A stretch of 41,262 nucleotides of DNA. Origin: Micromonospora solifontis (lineage in GTDB: Bacteria; Actinomycetota; Actinomycetes; Mycobacteriales; Micromonosporaceae). The stretch spans positions 1 to 41,262 of the forward strand of contig NZ_RJLN01000048.1 of NCBI RefSeq assembly GCF_003725545.1. The letters run 5' to 3'. Below, one piece after another: positions 31,941 to 39,736 of this stretch. The notes beneath the pieces are model-generated. The model saw only the letters and a program-made list of their open reading frames with translations, made no database searches and had not been told where the DNA came from. How positions within the stretch are numbered: position 1 is the stretch's first letter; every line of letters starts with the position of its first letter. Made by a program: the position numbers and the translations under genes.

Positions 31941-34640
31941 GTGACAGCTACGACCCCGCGCCTGCTCCTCGTCGACGGACACTCCCTGGCATACCGGGCG
32001 TTCTTCGCCCTGCCGGTGGAGAACTTCTCCACCACCACCGGGCAGCCCACCAACGCGGTCTACGGCTTCACGTCAATGCTGATCAACGTGCTCCGCGACG
32101 AGCAGCCCACCCACATCGTGGTCGCCTTCGACGTCTCGCGCCGGTCCTTCCGCACCGAGAGGTACGCCGAGTACAAGGCCGGCCGCAGCGAGACCCCGAC
32201 CGACTTCAAGGGCCAGGTCAGCCTGGTCAAGGAGGTCCTGGCCGCGCTGCAGATCCCGGTGGTGGAGAAGGAGGGGTACGAGGCGGACGACGTCATCGCC
32301 ACCCTCGCCTGCCAGGCCCGCGACCAGGGCATGGACGTGCTGATCAGCACCGGCGACCGGGACGCCTTCCAGTTGGTCGGGGACCAGATCACGGTGCTCT
32401 ACCCGCGCAAGGGCGTCTCCGACCTGGCCCGGATGGACCCGGCCGCGGTCGAGGCGAAGTACGGCGTCGGCCCGCAGCGCTACCGCGACCTGGCCGCGCT
32501 GGTCGGCGAGACCAGCGACAACCTTCCCGGCGTCCCCGGCGTCGGCCCGAAGACCGCGGCCAAGTGGATCAACATGTACGGCGGGGTGGAGGGGGTCGTC
32601 GCCCGCGCCGACGAGATCAAGGGCAAGGCCGGCGACAGCCTGCGCGAGCGGCTCGCCGACGTGATCCGCAACTACGAGATCAACTGCCTGGTCGCCGACC
32701 TGGAGCTGCCGATCCGCCCCGAGGACGCCCGCTGGCAGGGCTGGGACCGGGAGGCCGTGCACCAGGTCTTCGACACCCTGCAGTTCCGCATCCTGCGCGA
32801 CCGGCTCTACCAGTACCTGGAGGCGGTCGAGCCGGAGGCGGAGGCCGGCTTCGAGCTGGCCGGCGCGGTGCTCACCGAGCCCGGCGCGCTCGCCGGCTGG
32901 CTGGAGACGCACGCCCCGGCCGGCACCCCGGTCGGCCTGGCGGTCAAGCTCGACACCGGCCCGAACCGGCGGCACACCGCGTCGGTGACCGGGCTCGCGC
33001 TGGCCACCGCCGGCGGCGCGGCCGCCTGGGTCGACCCGGCGACGCTGGACCCGAAGGACGAGGGCGCGCTAGCCGGCTGGCTGGCCGACGACGCCCGCCC
33101 CAAGGTGCTGCACGACAGCAAGCCGGCGGTGCTGGCCTTCGCCGCGCACGGGTGGGACCTGCAGGGCATCGCCCGGGACACCCAGATCGCCGCCTACCTG
33201 GCCCGCCCCGACCAGCGCTCCTACGACCTGACCGACCTGGCGCTGCGCTACCTGCACCGCGAGCTGCGGGTCGACGCGCCGGAGACCGGCCAGCTCACCC
33301 TGGACGGGCTGGGCGACGACGGCGAGGCCGAGCAGAACCTGATGCTGCACGCCCGGGCCACCCTCGACCTGGCCGACGCCATCGACGCCGAGCTGTCCCG
33401 CGACGGCGAGCAGTCCGCCCGGCTGATGGCCGGCGTGGAGCTGCCGCTGATGCGGGTCCTGGCCACCATGGAGCGCACCGGCATCGCCGCCGACACCGAC
33501 TACCTGTCGGAGCTGGAGGCGCACTTCGCGGCCGAGGTGAAGGCCGCCGCGCAGGGCGCGTACGCGGAGATCGGGCGGGAGTTCAACCTCGGCTCGCCCA
33601 AGCAGCTGCAGGAGATCCTCTTCGGCGAGCTGGGGCTGCCCAAGACCAAGAAGATCAAGACGGGCTACACCACCGACGCCGACGCCCTCCAGTGGCTCTA
33701 CGCCCAGCAGCCGCACCCGGTGCTGGCGCACCTGCTGCGCCACCGGGACGTGGCCAAGCTCAAGTCGACGGTCGACGGGCTGCTCAAGTCGGTCTCCGAC
33801 GACGGCCGGATCCACACCACCTTCAACCAGACCGTCGCGGCGACCGGCCGGCTCTCCTCGACCGAGCCCAACCTGCAGAACATCCCGATCCGCACCGAGG
33901 AGGGGCGGCGCATCCGGCGGGCCTTCGTCGTCGGCGCGGGCTACGAGTGCCTGCTCACCGCCGACTACAGCCAGATCGAGATGCGGATCATGGCGCACCT
34001 GTCGTCGGACGACGCGCTGATCGAGGCGTTCAACTCCGGTCACGACTTCCACGCCGCCACCGCCTCGTCGGTCTTCGAGGTCCCGGTCGACCAGGTCACC
34101 GCCGACCAGCGCCGCAAGATCAAGGCGATGAACTACGGCCTGGCGTACGGGCTGAGCGCGTTCGGTCTGTCCCAGCAGCTCGGCATCACCGCCGAGGAGG
34201 CGCGCGGGCTGATGGAGAACTACTTCGCCGGCTTCGGCGGGGTCCGCGACTACCTGCAGGAGGTGGTGGCCCGGGCCCGGCACGACGGCTACACCTCCAC
34301 CATCCTGGGCCGCCGGCGCTACCTTCCGGACCTGGTCAGCGACAACCGGCAGCGCCGGGAGATGGCCGAGCGGATGGCGCTCAACGCCCCGATCCAGGGT
34401 TCGGCGGCCGACATCATCAAGGTCGCCATGCTGCACGTGGACACCGCGTTGCGCGAGGCGGGGCTGCGCTCCCGGATGCTGCTGCAGGTGCACGACGAGC
34501 TGGTCTTCGAGGTCGCCCCGGGCGAGCGGGAGACCCTGGAGGCCCTGGTCCGCAAGCAGATGGGCGAGGCGTACCCGCTGTCGGTGCCGCTGGAGGTCTC
34601 GGTCGGCGAGGGCCGCGACTGGAACAGCGCCGACCACTGA
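31941..34640 (+). CDS. polA: DNA polymerase I
   Basis: The product has 899 residues. The N-terminal 5' nuclease (about 8-300) has LLLVDGHSLAYRAFFA, the acidic AFDV, EADDVIATLA and STGDRDAFQL, and the helix-hairpin-helix NLPGVPGVGPKTAAKW. The central exonuclease-like domain (about 305-480) lacks the catalytic Asp-x-Glu (the strand reads LAVKLDTGPN), so proofreading is probably lost, as in other actinobacterial PolA. The polymerase domain (about 500-899) has motif A TADYSQIEMR, motif B RRKIKAMNYGLAYG and motif C QVHDELVFE. It fills gaps in repair and replaces Okazaki primers. The frame is open 10 codons upstream of GTG 31941, but the TAGAGT box fixes the start. A perfect 21-bp hairpin follows. 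Confidence 0.97.
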   Translation: MTATTPRLLLVDGHSLAYRAFFALPVENFSTTTGQPTNAVYGFTSMLINVLRDEQPTHIVVAFDVSRRSFRTERYAEYKAGRSETPTDFKGQVSLVKEVLAALQIPVVEKEGYEADDVIATLACQARDQGMDVLISTGDRDAFQLVGDQITVLYPRKGVSDLARMDPAAVEAKYGVGPQRYRDLAALVGETSDNLPGVPGVGPKTAAKWINMYGGVEGVVARADEIKGKAGDSLRERLADVIRNYEINCLVADLELPIRPEDARWQGWDREAVHQVFDTLQFRILRDRLYQYLEAVEPEAEAGFELAGAVLTEPGALAGWLETHAPAGTPVGLAVKLDTGPNRRHTASVTGLALATAGGAAAWVDPATLDPKDEGALAGWLADDARPKVLHDSKPAVLAFAAHGWDLQGIARDTQIAAYLARPDQRSYDLTDLALRYLHRELRVDAPETGQLTLDGLGDDGEAEQNLMLHARATLDLADAIDAELSRDGEQSARLMAGVELPLMRVLATMERTGIAADTDYLSELEAHFAAEVKAAAQGAYAEIGREFNLGSPKQLQEILFGELGLPKTKKIKTGYTTDADALQWLYAQQPHPVLAHLLRHRDVAKLKSTVDGLLKSVSDDGRIHTTFNQTVAATGRLSSTEPNLQNIPIRTEEGRRIRRAFVVGAGYECLLTADYSQIEMRIMAHLSSDDALIEAFNSGHDFHAATASSVFEVPVDQVTADQRRKIKAMNYGLAYGLSAFGLSQQLGITAEEARGLMENYFAGFGGVRDYLQEVVARARHDGYTSTILGRRRYLPDLVSDNRQRREMAERMALNAPIQGSAADIIKVAMLHVDTALREAGLRSRMLLQVHDELVFEVAPGERETLEALVRKQMGEAYPLSVPLEVSVGEGRDWNSADH

Positions 34641-34660
34641 CCGACCTGCCGTTCGTCACC

Positions 34661-34705
34661 GTCGTGGACGGGTGCCGTTCGCTCCGAACGGCACCCGTCC
34701 ACGAC
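34661..34705. terminator. Perfect 21-bp bidirectional terminator between polA and a MerR-type gene
   Basis: Bases 34661-34681 and 34685-34705 are exact inverted copies (GTCGTGGACGGG... with ...CCCGTCCACGAC) around a CTC loop. It lies between two convergent genes and ends 2 nt before the stop of the minus-strand gene. Confidence 0.85.
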
Positions 34706-34707
34706 TG

Positions 34708-35112
34708 TCAGAGCGCCGGGCCGGTCGACGAGGCCCGGGGCGGGTTGTCGGCGCCCGCGAGGGCCGCGGCGGCGTCGCGCAGGGCGGCGGCGAGCCGGTC
34801 CCGGACCGCGAGCTGGGCGGCGATCCGGGCGTCCAGCACGGCCAGCCGCTCCCGCCCGACCCGCAGCCCGGCCGGTGACGGCGGCGCGGCCGCCACGTCC
34901 CCGTCCAGGCAGGGTAGGAAGACCTGGACGTCGTCCAGGGTCAGCCCGGCGCCGAGCAGGTGCCGGATGTTGCGGACCCGGGTGACCGTCGACTCGTCGT
35001 ATTCGCGGTAGCCGTTCGCCGCCCGCGCCGCCGCGATCAGGCCCTGCTCCTCGTAGTGGCGCAGGGCACGCGGCGTGCACCCGGTCACCCGCGCCAGCTC
35101 GCCGATCCGCAC
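34708..35112 (-). CDS. MerR-family transcriptional regulator
   Basis: The product has 134 residues from a GTG (complement 35110-35112) with GGAGGG 5 nt upstream. The MerR winged helix (about 1-70) is complete: MRIGELARVTGCTPRALRHYEEQGLI, with NGYREYDESTV in the wing and a recognition pattern typical of the TipA/SoxR-like group. A dimerisation helix (about 80-115) follows. There is only one Cys outside the HTH (C68), so a metal or Fe-S site is unlikely. It lies 31 bp downstream of the SDR gene on the same strand and probably shares its transcript. The operator upstream of that gene fits autoregulation by this protein. Confidence 0.9.
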   Translation of the reverse strand: MRIGELARVTGCTPRALRHYEEQGLIAAARAANGYREYDESTVTRVRNIRHLLGAGLTLDDVQVFLPCLDGDVAAAPPSPAGLRVGRERLAVLDARIAAQLAVRDRLAAALRDAAAALAGADNPPRASSTGPAL

Positions 35113-35143
35113 CCGACCCTCCGTCCCGTGTCGACTCCATCCC

Positions 35144-35893
35144 TCAGGCGACCAGCGCTCCGCCGTCCACCGGCAGCACGACGCCCGTGACGAAGGCCGC
35201 CGCCGGGTCGCTGAGCCGCAGGATGGCCCACGCTACGTCCTCGGGCCGACCGATCCTCCCCATGGGCGTGTGGTCGAGCTGCCAGCGGCGTACCGCGGCG
35301 CGCTGGTCGGGGGAGAGGCCCTGGTGTTCGCCGATGGGCGTGTCGATCGCGCCGGGGGCCACCGCCACCACCCGGACGCCGCGCGGGGCCAGCTCCACCG
35401 CCCAGCTACGGGTAAGCGAGTCGAGGGCGGCCTTGCCGGCCGCGTACACGGAGCTGCCCGGCCAGGCGCGCTGGCCGACGGTGGTGGTGACGTTGACGAT
35501 CACGCCGCGGCTCGCGGCCAGCGGCTCGACCGCGGCGTGCGCCAGCCGGATCGGCGCGAGCAGGTTCGTGTCGAGCTGGCGGCGGGCCGCGGCCTCGTCC
35601 AGCCCGGCCAGGGGGCCGCCGCCGGCGATCCCGGCGTTGTTGACCAGGACGTCGAGGCGGCCGTACCTCTCCAGGGCGGCGCCGACCACCCGGGCCGGCG
35701 CGTCGGCGTCGGTCACGTCGGCGACGAGCGGGGTGATCAGGGGGTGGCCGGCGGCCGTCTCCGCGAGTGGCGTGGCGCGCCGGCCGACGGAGAGGACGCG
35801 GGCGCCGGCCGCGGCGAAGGCGCGGGCGGTGGCCCGGCCGATGCCGGTGCCCGCGCCGGTGATCACGACGGTCCGCTGCTGTTCGTCGTTCAT
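35144..35893 (-). CDS. SDR-family oxidoreductase
   Basis: The product has 249 residues, a classical short-chain dehydrogenase: cofactor loop TGAGTGIG (12-19), NNAG (85-88), active-site Y150-x-x-x-K154, and PGAIDTP after the catalytic site. The catalytic Ser position, normally NxSS, reads NVTTT (134-138), so Ser is replaced by Thr; some SDRs tolerate this. GRR after the second strand suggests NADP. The substrate is unknown. The ATG at 35893 has no ribosome site, but GACGAT (complement of 35901-35906) lies exactly 7 nt before it, so translation is probably leaderless. It is the first gene of a two-gene operon with the MerR-type regulator. Confidence 0.92.
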   Translation of the reverse strand: MNDEQQRTVVITGAGTGIGRATARAFAAAGARVLSVGRRATPLAETAAGHPLITPLVADVTDADAPARVVGAALERYGRLDVLVNNAGIAGGGPLAGLDEAAARRQLDTNLLAPIRLAHAAVEPLAASRGVIVNVTTTVGQRAWPGSSVYAAGKAALDSLTRSWAVELAPRGVRVVAVAPGAIDTPIGEHQGLSPDQRAAVRRWQLDHTPMGRIGRPEDVAWAILRLSDPAAAFVTGVVLPVDGGALVA

Positions 35894-35900
35894 GCCGCCG

Positions 35901-35933
35901 ATCGTCCGACCCTGCCCTCAGTGGCAGGGTCAA
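35901..35933 (-). promoter_or_regulatory. MerR-type promoter-operator of the SDR-merR operon
   Basis: On the minus strand TTGACC (35933-35928) is a consensus-like -35 box. The inverted repeat GACCCTGCC-N6-GGCAGGGTC (35908-35931) has 9-bp perfect arms and fills the spacer. The best -10 box, GACGAT (35906-35901), gives a 21-bp spacer, longer than normal, as is typical of MerR-controlled promoters (usually 19-20). Confidence 0.7.
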
Positions 35934-35942
35934 GCGCCCGGG

Positions 35943-36374
35943 TCAGCGGCCCGGCCCGCGGCGCTCCTTCGGCGGGGCGCCGTGCCGCTGCAGGGCCTTC
36001 CGCGACGGGCCGCCGGGCGGCGGGAGCGGTGCCTTGACCGGGTCGTGGCCCCAGTTCATCAGGGAGTACCGCCACCGGGTCCGGCGCACGTCGCCGCTGG
36101 GTCGCTGGGCCATGTGCCGGCGGACGTACCCGACGACCTTGCGCATGTGCTTGTAGTCGGCTGCGGTGAGCTGGTCGCGCTTGCGGCGCAGCAGGTCGAT
36201 GATCTTCCGGCCGGACTCGTGGCCGACCGACTCACCGCCCCCGGTGCCCTTCTTCCGCCAGCCCACGTGCTTGGACTCGTCGGTCTCCAGCCACTTCTGG
36301 AGTTCGCCCGGCTTCATGTTCACCGCGTCGGTGAACTCCCGGTACGTCTGCTGCGGATCGTCACTTCGGCTCAT
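35943..36374 (-). CDS. DUF3140 protein
   Basis: The product has 143 residues, soluble, with no signal peptide. It contains the recognisable DUF3140 pattern: FTDAVNMKPGELQKWLETDESKHVG, GESVGHESGRKII, RKVVGYVRRHMAQRPSGD and TRWRYSLMNWGHDP. A basic, Pro-rich tail (about 118-143) is less conserved. The fold is all-helical and basic and suggests DNA or RNA contact, but no function is known. Its ATG overlaps the end of the DUF2945 gene by 14 bp, so the two are coupled. The pairing of these two families occurs in other actinobacteria, from memory. Confidence 0.88.
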   Translation of the reverse strand: MSRSDDPQQTYREFTDAVNMKPGELQKWLETDESKHVGWRKKGTGGGESVGHESGRKIIDLLRRKRDQLTAADYKHMRKVVGYVRRHMAQRPSGDVRRTRWRYSLMNWGHDPVKAPLPPPGGPSRKALQRHGAPPKERRGPGR

Positions 36375-36579
36375 GCCGCAGCACCTCCGGTCGGTGGGCG
36401 ACGTCCCGGCCCGAGTCGTCGTTGCGGATCCGGTACTGCGGTTCGTCCGCCGAGGCGTTCACCGCGTGCCCGCGGACGTGGGTGCGTTCGGTCAGCTTCT
36501 CCTTGACGACGCCGTACGCCCGGCCGCTGTGGCTGGCCCAGGAGACGTGGTCGCCGGTGCGGAACTCCTTCTCGGCCAT
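36361..36579 (-). CDS. DUF2945 (HVA1-like Tudor-type) small protein
   Basis: The product has 72 residues. It shows the DUF2945 pattern: FRTGDHVSWASHSGRAYGVVKEKL, then HVRGHAVNASADEPQYRIRNDDSGRDVAHRPEVL, a small beta-barrel of the type also called hypervirulence-associated Tudor domain. Tudor-like barrels often bind peptides or nucleic acid; its ligand is unknown. GGAGGG lies immediately upstream, next to a perfect 12-bp palindrome CCGGGTACCCGG (36587-36598). It overlaps the DUF3140 gene and lies 39 bp downstream of the methyltransferase gene on the same strand. Confidence 0.85.
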   Translation of the reverse strand: MAEKEFRTGDHVSWASHSGRAYGVVKEKLTERTHVRGHAVNASADEPQYRIRNDDSGRDVAHRPEVLRHEPK

Positions 36580-36618
36580 GCCCTCCGGGTACCCGGGCCG
36601 GCCGGCCGGAAACGGTCG

Positions 36619-37425
36619 CTACCGGTCCGCCGGCTTCTCCGCCACGAAGATGGCGGTGCCGGGGAAGAGCCGGCCTCGCAGCGGGCTCCACTGCCCCCAG
36701 ATCCCCTCGTGCCCGGCAGGCCACTCCGGCTCCACCAGGTCCAGCAGCCGGAACCCGGCGCCGACCAGCTCCCGGATCCGGTCGCCGAGGGTGCGGTGCT
36801 GTTCGACGTACGTGGCCACGCCCTGCTCGTCCTGCTCGACGTAGGGGGAGCGGTCGAAGTACGAGTGCACGGCGGTGAGCCCGCCCTCGCCCGGGTCGTC
36901 CAGGAAGATCCAGCGCATCGGGTGGGTGACCGAGAAGACCCACCGGCCGCCAGGGCGCAGCACCCGGGCCACCTCCCGCATCGCGCCCGCCGAGTCGTCC
37001 ACGAAGGGGATGGCCCCGAAGGCGGTGCAGACACTGTCGAAGGCACCGTCGCCGAAGGGCAGGGCGAGCGCGTCGGCCTGCACCAGCGGCACGCGTACGC
37101 CGGTCCGCTCCGCCGCCTGCGCGGCGTGCCGCAGCATGCCGGCGGAGAGGTCCAGGGCGACCGGGTGGGCGCCCGCGGTGGCCAGCCACCGGGCGGCGGC
37201 CGCGGCGCCGCAGCCCAGTTCGAGGATCCGGCGGCCGGCGACGTCGCCGAGCAGCCGGGCGTCGGCCTCGCGGAGCCCCTCGGGGCACCAGACGAAGTCC
37301 GCGTCGCCCAGGAACGCGCCGTGCTCGGCCTGGTAGTCGTCCGCGTCGGCGTCCCACCAGCCGCGGTTGGCCCGGCGGATCACGGCGGCGTCGACCCGGC
37401 GGCGGGTCACCCTGTCCTCGTCCAT
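36619..37425 (-). CDS. Class I SAM-dependent methyltransferase
   Basis: The product has 268 residues. The N-terminus has NRGWWDADADDYQAEHGAFLG, a pattern seen in a group of actinobacterial methyltransferases. The Rossmann core has motif I ILELGCGAA (about 66-74), acidic ribose-binding ALDLS, QADALALPFGDGAFDSV at motif II and LRPGGRWVFSV at motif IV-like strand. The C-terminal region is rich in aromatic residues and likely covers the substrate site. The methyl acceptor is unknown. TAGCGT (complement of 37432-37437) lies 6 nt upstream of the ATG with no ribosome site, so it may be leaderless. Its upstream region is shared with rpsA, which is divergent. Confidence 0.9.
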   Translation of the reverse strand: MDEDRVTRRRVDAAVIRRANRGWWDADADDYQAEHGAFLGDADFVWCPEGLREADARLLGDVAGRRILELGCGAAAAARWLATAGAHPVALDLSAGMLRHAAQAAERTGVRVPLVQADALALPFGDGAFDSVCTAFGAIPFVDDSAGAMREVARVLRPGGRWVFSVTHPMRWIFLDDPGEGGLTAVHSYFDRSPYVEQDEQGVATYVEQHRTLGDRIRELVGAGFRLLDLVEPEWPAGHEGIWGQWSPLRGRLFPGTAIFVAEKPADR

Positions 37426-37513
37426 CCGCTCACGCTAGGGCCTGGGCCCGCACGGCCCCGCGCCGGCCCGCTGGACGGGTGTGGCGGGAGTGACGGATGT
37501 GACGGACGAGACA

Positions 37514-37530
37514 GGGATGGGCCCCTTACC
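37514..37530. repeat. Possible degenerate copy of the GGGGCCCC intergenic element
   Basis: On the minus strand this reads GGTAAGGGGCCCATCCC, resembling GTTAAGAAGGGGCCCCTCC of the 4501-4553 copies with a 2-bp gap. It is isolated and could be chance. Confidence 0.3.
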
Positions 37531-37582
37531 GCGCGAAATCTCCGCTTTCGCAGCTGACGAGGCGGCGGAGACCCGGGAGGGC

Positions 37583-37613
37583 TTGCACGCTGTGGTAATG
37601 CAGCGGGTAGGCT
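37583..37613 (+). promoter_or_regulatory. Candidate promoter of rpsA
   Basis: TTGCAC (37583-37588) and TAGGCT (37608-37613) are 19 bp apart. Transcription would start near 37620, giving a leader of about 174 nt. Confidence 0.5.
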
Positions 37614-37661
37614 AGACGATGCGCTCGCGGATCGTGTGCCTCGGCAGGGAGCAGGTGTGCG

Positions 37662-37756
37662 GTCACCGGAGCCACTAATGATCTTCTCTTGGCGATCGTT
37701 CGGTGTGCCCGGTGACGGATCCGCTGGCGCGGACTGAGTCACCGCGACACCCAGCG
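37662..37756 (+). promoter_or_regulatory. Structured 5' leader of rpsA: two stem-loops
   Basis: Stem-loop 1 (37662-37716): GTCACCGG (37662-37669) pairs with CCGGTGAC (37709-37716); inside, AATGATC (37677-37683) pairs with GATCGTT (37694-37700) around a 10-nt loop. Stem-loop 2 (37722-37756): CGCTGG-CGCGG (37722-37732) pairs with CCGCG (37742-37746) and CCAGCG (37751-37756), with a 4-nt bulge. Only 37 nt then remain before the ATG, including GGAG at 37780. S1 protein is known to repress its own translation in proteobacteria, so an autoregulatory leader is plausible. Confidence 0.6.
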
Positions 37757-37793
37757 TCCTGTGACAACCCATCCGACCGGAGCAACCGCCCAC

Positions 37794-39278
37794 ATGACGA
37801 GCAGCATCGAGGCCACCTCGAGCGCCAACAAGGTCACCCACGACGACCTCGGCTCTGAGGAAGCTTTCCTCGCCGCGATCGACGAGACCATCAAGTACTT
37901 CAACGACGGCGACATTGTCGAAGGCACCGTCGTCAAGGTCGATCGGGACGAGGTCCTGCTCGACATCGGCTACAAGACCGAGGGTGTCATCCCCTCTCGG
38001 GAGTTGTCGATCAAGCACGACGTGGACCCGGCCGAGGTGGTTTCCGTCGGTGACCACATCGAGGCCCTCGTCCTCCAGAAGGAGGACAAGGAGGGGCGGC
38101 TGATCCTCTCGAAGAAGCGGGCGCAGTACGAGCGGGCCTGGGGCACCATCGAGAAGATCAAGGACGAGGACGGCGTCGTCCGCGGCTCGGTCATCGAGGT
38201 CGTCAAGGGTGGTCTCATCCTCGACATCGGCCTGCGCGGCTTCCTGCCCGCCTCGCTCGTCGAGATGCGGCGGGTGCGTGACCTGCAGCCGTACGTCGGT
38301 CGCGAGCTCGAGGCCAAGATCATCGAGCTGGACAAGAACCGCAACAACGTGGTCCTGTCCCGCCGGGCCTGGCTGGAGCAGACGCAGTCCGAGGTGCGCA
38401 CCGAGTTCCTCAACAAGCTGCAGAAGGGCCAGGTCCGCAAGGGCGTCGTGTCCTCGATCGTCAACTTCGGCGCGTTCGTCGACCTGGGCGGCGTGGACGG
38501 CCTGGTGCACGTCTCCGAGCTCTCCTGGAAGCACATCGACCACCCGTCCGAGGTTGTCGAGGTCGGCCAGGAGGTCGAGGTCGAGGTCCTGGACGTCGAC
38601 CTGGACCGCGAGCGGGTCTCGCTGTCGCTGAAGGCGACCCAGGAGGACCCGTGGCGTCAGTTCGCCCGCACCCACGCGATCCAGCAGATCGTGCCGGGTA
38701 AGGTCACCAAGCTGGTGCCGTTCGGCGCGTTCGTCCGGGTGGACGACGGCATCGAGGGCCTGGTCCACATCTCCGAGCTGGCCGAGCGCCACGTGGAGAT
38801 CCCGGAGCAGGTCGTCCAGGTCGGCTCCGAGGTCATGGTCAAGGTCATCGACATCGACCTCGAGCGTCGCCGGATCTCGCTGTCGCTCAAGCAGGCCAAC
38901 GAGGGCTTTGTCGAGGGCGAGGAGCACTTCGACCCGACCCTCTACGGCATGGCCGCGACCTACGACGAGCAGGGCAACTACATCTACCCGGAGGGCTTCG
39001 ACCCGGAGACGGGCGAGTGGCTCGAGGGCTACGAGAAGCAGCGCGAGACGTGGGAGCAGCAGTACGCCGAGGCGCGCCAGCGTTGGGAGGCGCACACCAA
39101 GCAGGTGCAGTCCTCCCGGGCCGCCGACGCCGAGGCCGCTGCCAACCCGGCTCCGGCCGTGTCCGGCACCACCACCTCGACCACGGCCCCGAGCCGTCAG
39201 GCCGAGGAGCCGGCCGGCACCCTGGCCACCGACGAGGCGCTCGCCGCGCTGCGGGAGAAGCTCGCCGGCGGCAAGTGA
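37794..39278 (+). CDS. rpsA: 30S ribosomal protein S1
   Basis: The product has 494 residues. The start is ATG 37794, with GGAG 12 nt upstream and the MTSSIEATSS N-terminus usual in actinobacteria; the frame is open a little further up. Four S1 RNA-binding repeats lie at about 38-108, 125-192, 209-277 and 294-363, each with strand patterns like VVSSIVNFGAFVDLGGVDGLVHVSELSW. Proteobacterial S1 has six repeats; four plus a disordered tail is the actinobacterial type. The tail (about 370-494) has an acidic, Tyr- and Gln-rich stretch and a Thr/Ala/Pro-rich end. S1 brings mRNA to the ribosome. It precedes coaE as in Mycobacterium tuberculosis. Confidence 0.97.
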   Translation: MTSSIEATSSANKVTHDDLGSEEAFLAAIDETIKYFNDGDIVEGTVVKVDRDEVLLDIGYKTEGVIPSRELSIKHDVDPAEVVSVGDHIEALVLQKEDKEGRLILSKKRAQYERAWGTIEKIKDEDGVVRGSVIEVVKGGLILDIGLRGFLPASLVEMRRVRDLQPYVGRELEAKIIELDKNRNNVVLSRRAWLEQTQSEVRTEFLNKLQKGQVRKGVVSSIVNFGAFVDLGGVDGLVHVSELSWKHIDHPSEVVEVGQEVEVEVLDVDLDRERVSLSLKATQEDPWRQFARTHAIQQIVPGKVTKLVPFGAFVRVDDGIEGLVHISELAERHVEIPEQVVQVGSEVMVKVIDIDLERRRISLSLKQANEGFVEGEEHFDPTLYGMAATYDEQGNYIYPEGFDPETGEWLEGYEKQRETWEQQYAEARQRWEAHTKQVQSSRAADAEAAANPAPAVSGTTTSTTAPSRQAEEPAGTLATDEALAALREKLAGGK

Positions 39279-39337
39279 TCCCGTGACGACTCCCGCTCGG
39301 CGCGCCTGACGTCGCGCGGAGCCGTCGCCGACCACGA

Positions 39338-39389
39338 CGGGCCCCGTCCCCGCGATCCGGTTCCACCGGGTCGCCGGGGGCGGGGCCCG
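39338..39389 (+). terminator. Long terminator hairpin after rpsA
   Basis: CGGGCCCCGTCCCC (39338-39351) pairs with GGGGGCGGGGCCCG (39376-39389), and inside GCGATCCGG (39352-39360) pairs with CCGGGTCGC (39366-39374) around a 5-nt loop. The stem is about 23 bp with a few wobble pairs. Confidence 0.75.
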
Positions 39390-39736
39390 CGCGCGTCTCC
39401 CGCCCGGCCATCAAGCCGCCCAAGCCGCCCCGCCGGCGCCTCCCACCCGGCCGGCGCCCCGCGGGCGCCTCCCACCACCCTTGATCGACTCGGGATGCGG
39501 CAGGTCGGGCTGTCCCGAGAACGGCAGGGACCGGTTTGCGGCAGTACGAGCTGATCTTGGTGGGCCGCGCGTCCGGGTGCGGGCGGCCACCGCCGCCGCG
39601 GCCCTGATCGCCGCCGGTTGCCCGCAGGCCGGGGTGTCCGGTGACGGGCTGGCGCTCGCTGCGGCACGGGCGGGTTGTTCGAGACGGGGAGCGGCCGGTA
39701 TTGGCGGGCGGCGCGGTGATCAGGTTGACTGGTCGC
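39390..39736. other. Gene-free region between rpsA and coaE, with short repeats
   Basis: Two copies of GGCGCCTCCCACC (from 39433 and 39463) and two of AAGCCGCCC (from 39414 and 39423) lie in the first half. CTCGGGA and TCCCGAG (39488-39494, 39514-39520) form an inverted repeat with a 19-nt spacer. An open frame at 39481-39846 runs into coaE out of frame and looks like a shadow. No clear promoter for coaE is seen. Confidence 0.45.

Noticed and set aside
33069..34637. 522-codon minus-strand frame opposite polA
   Set aside because: Antisense to DNA polymerase I; no domain is recognisable.
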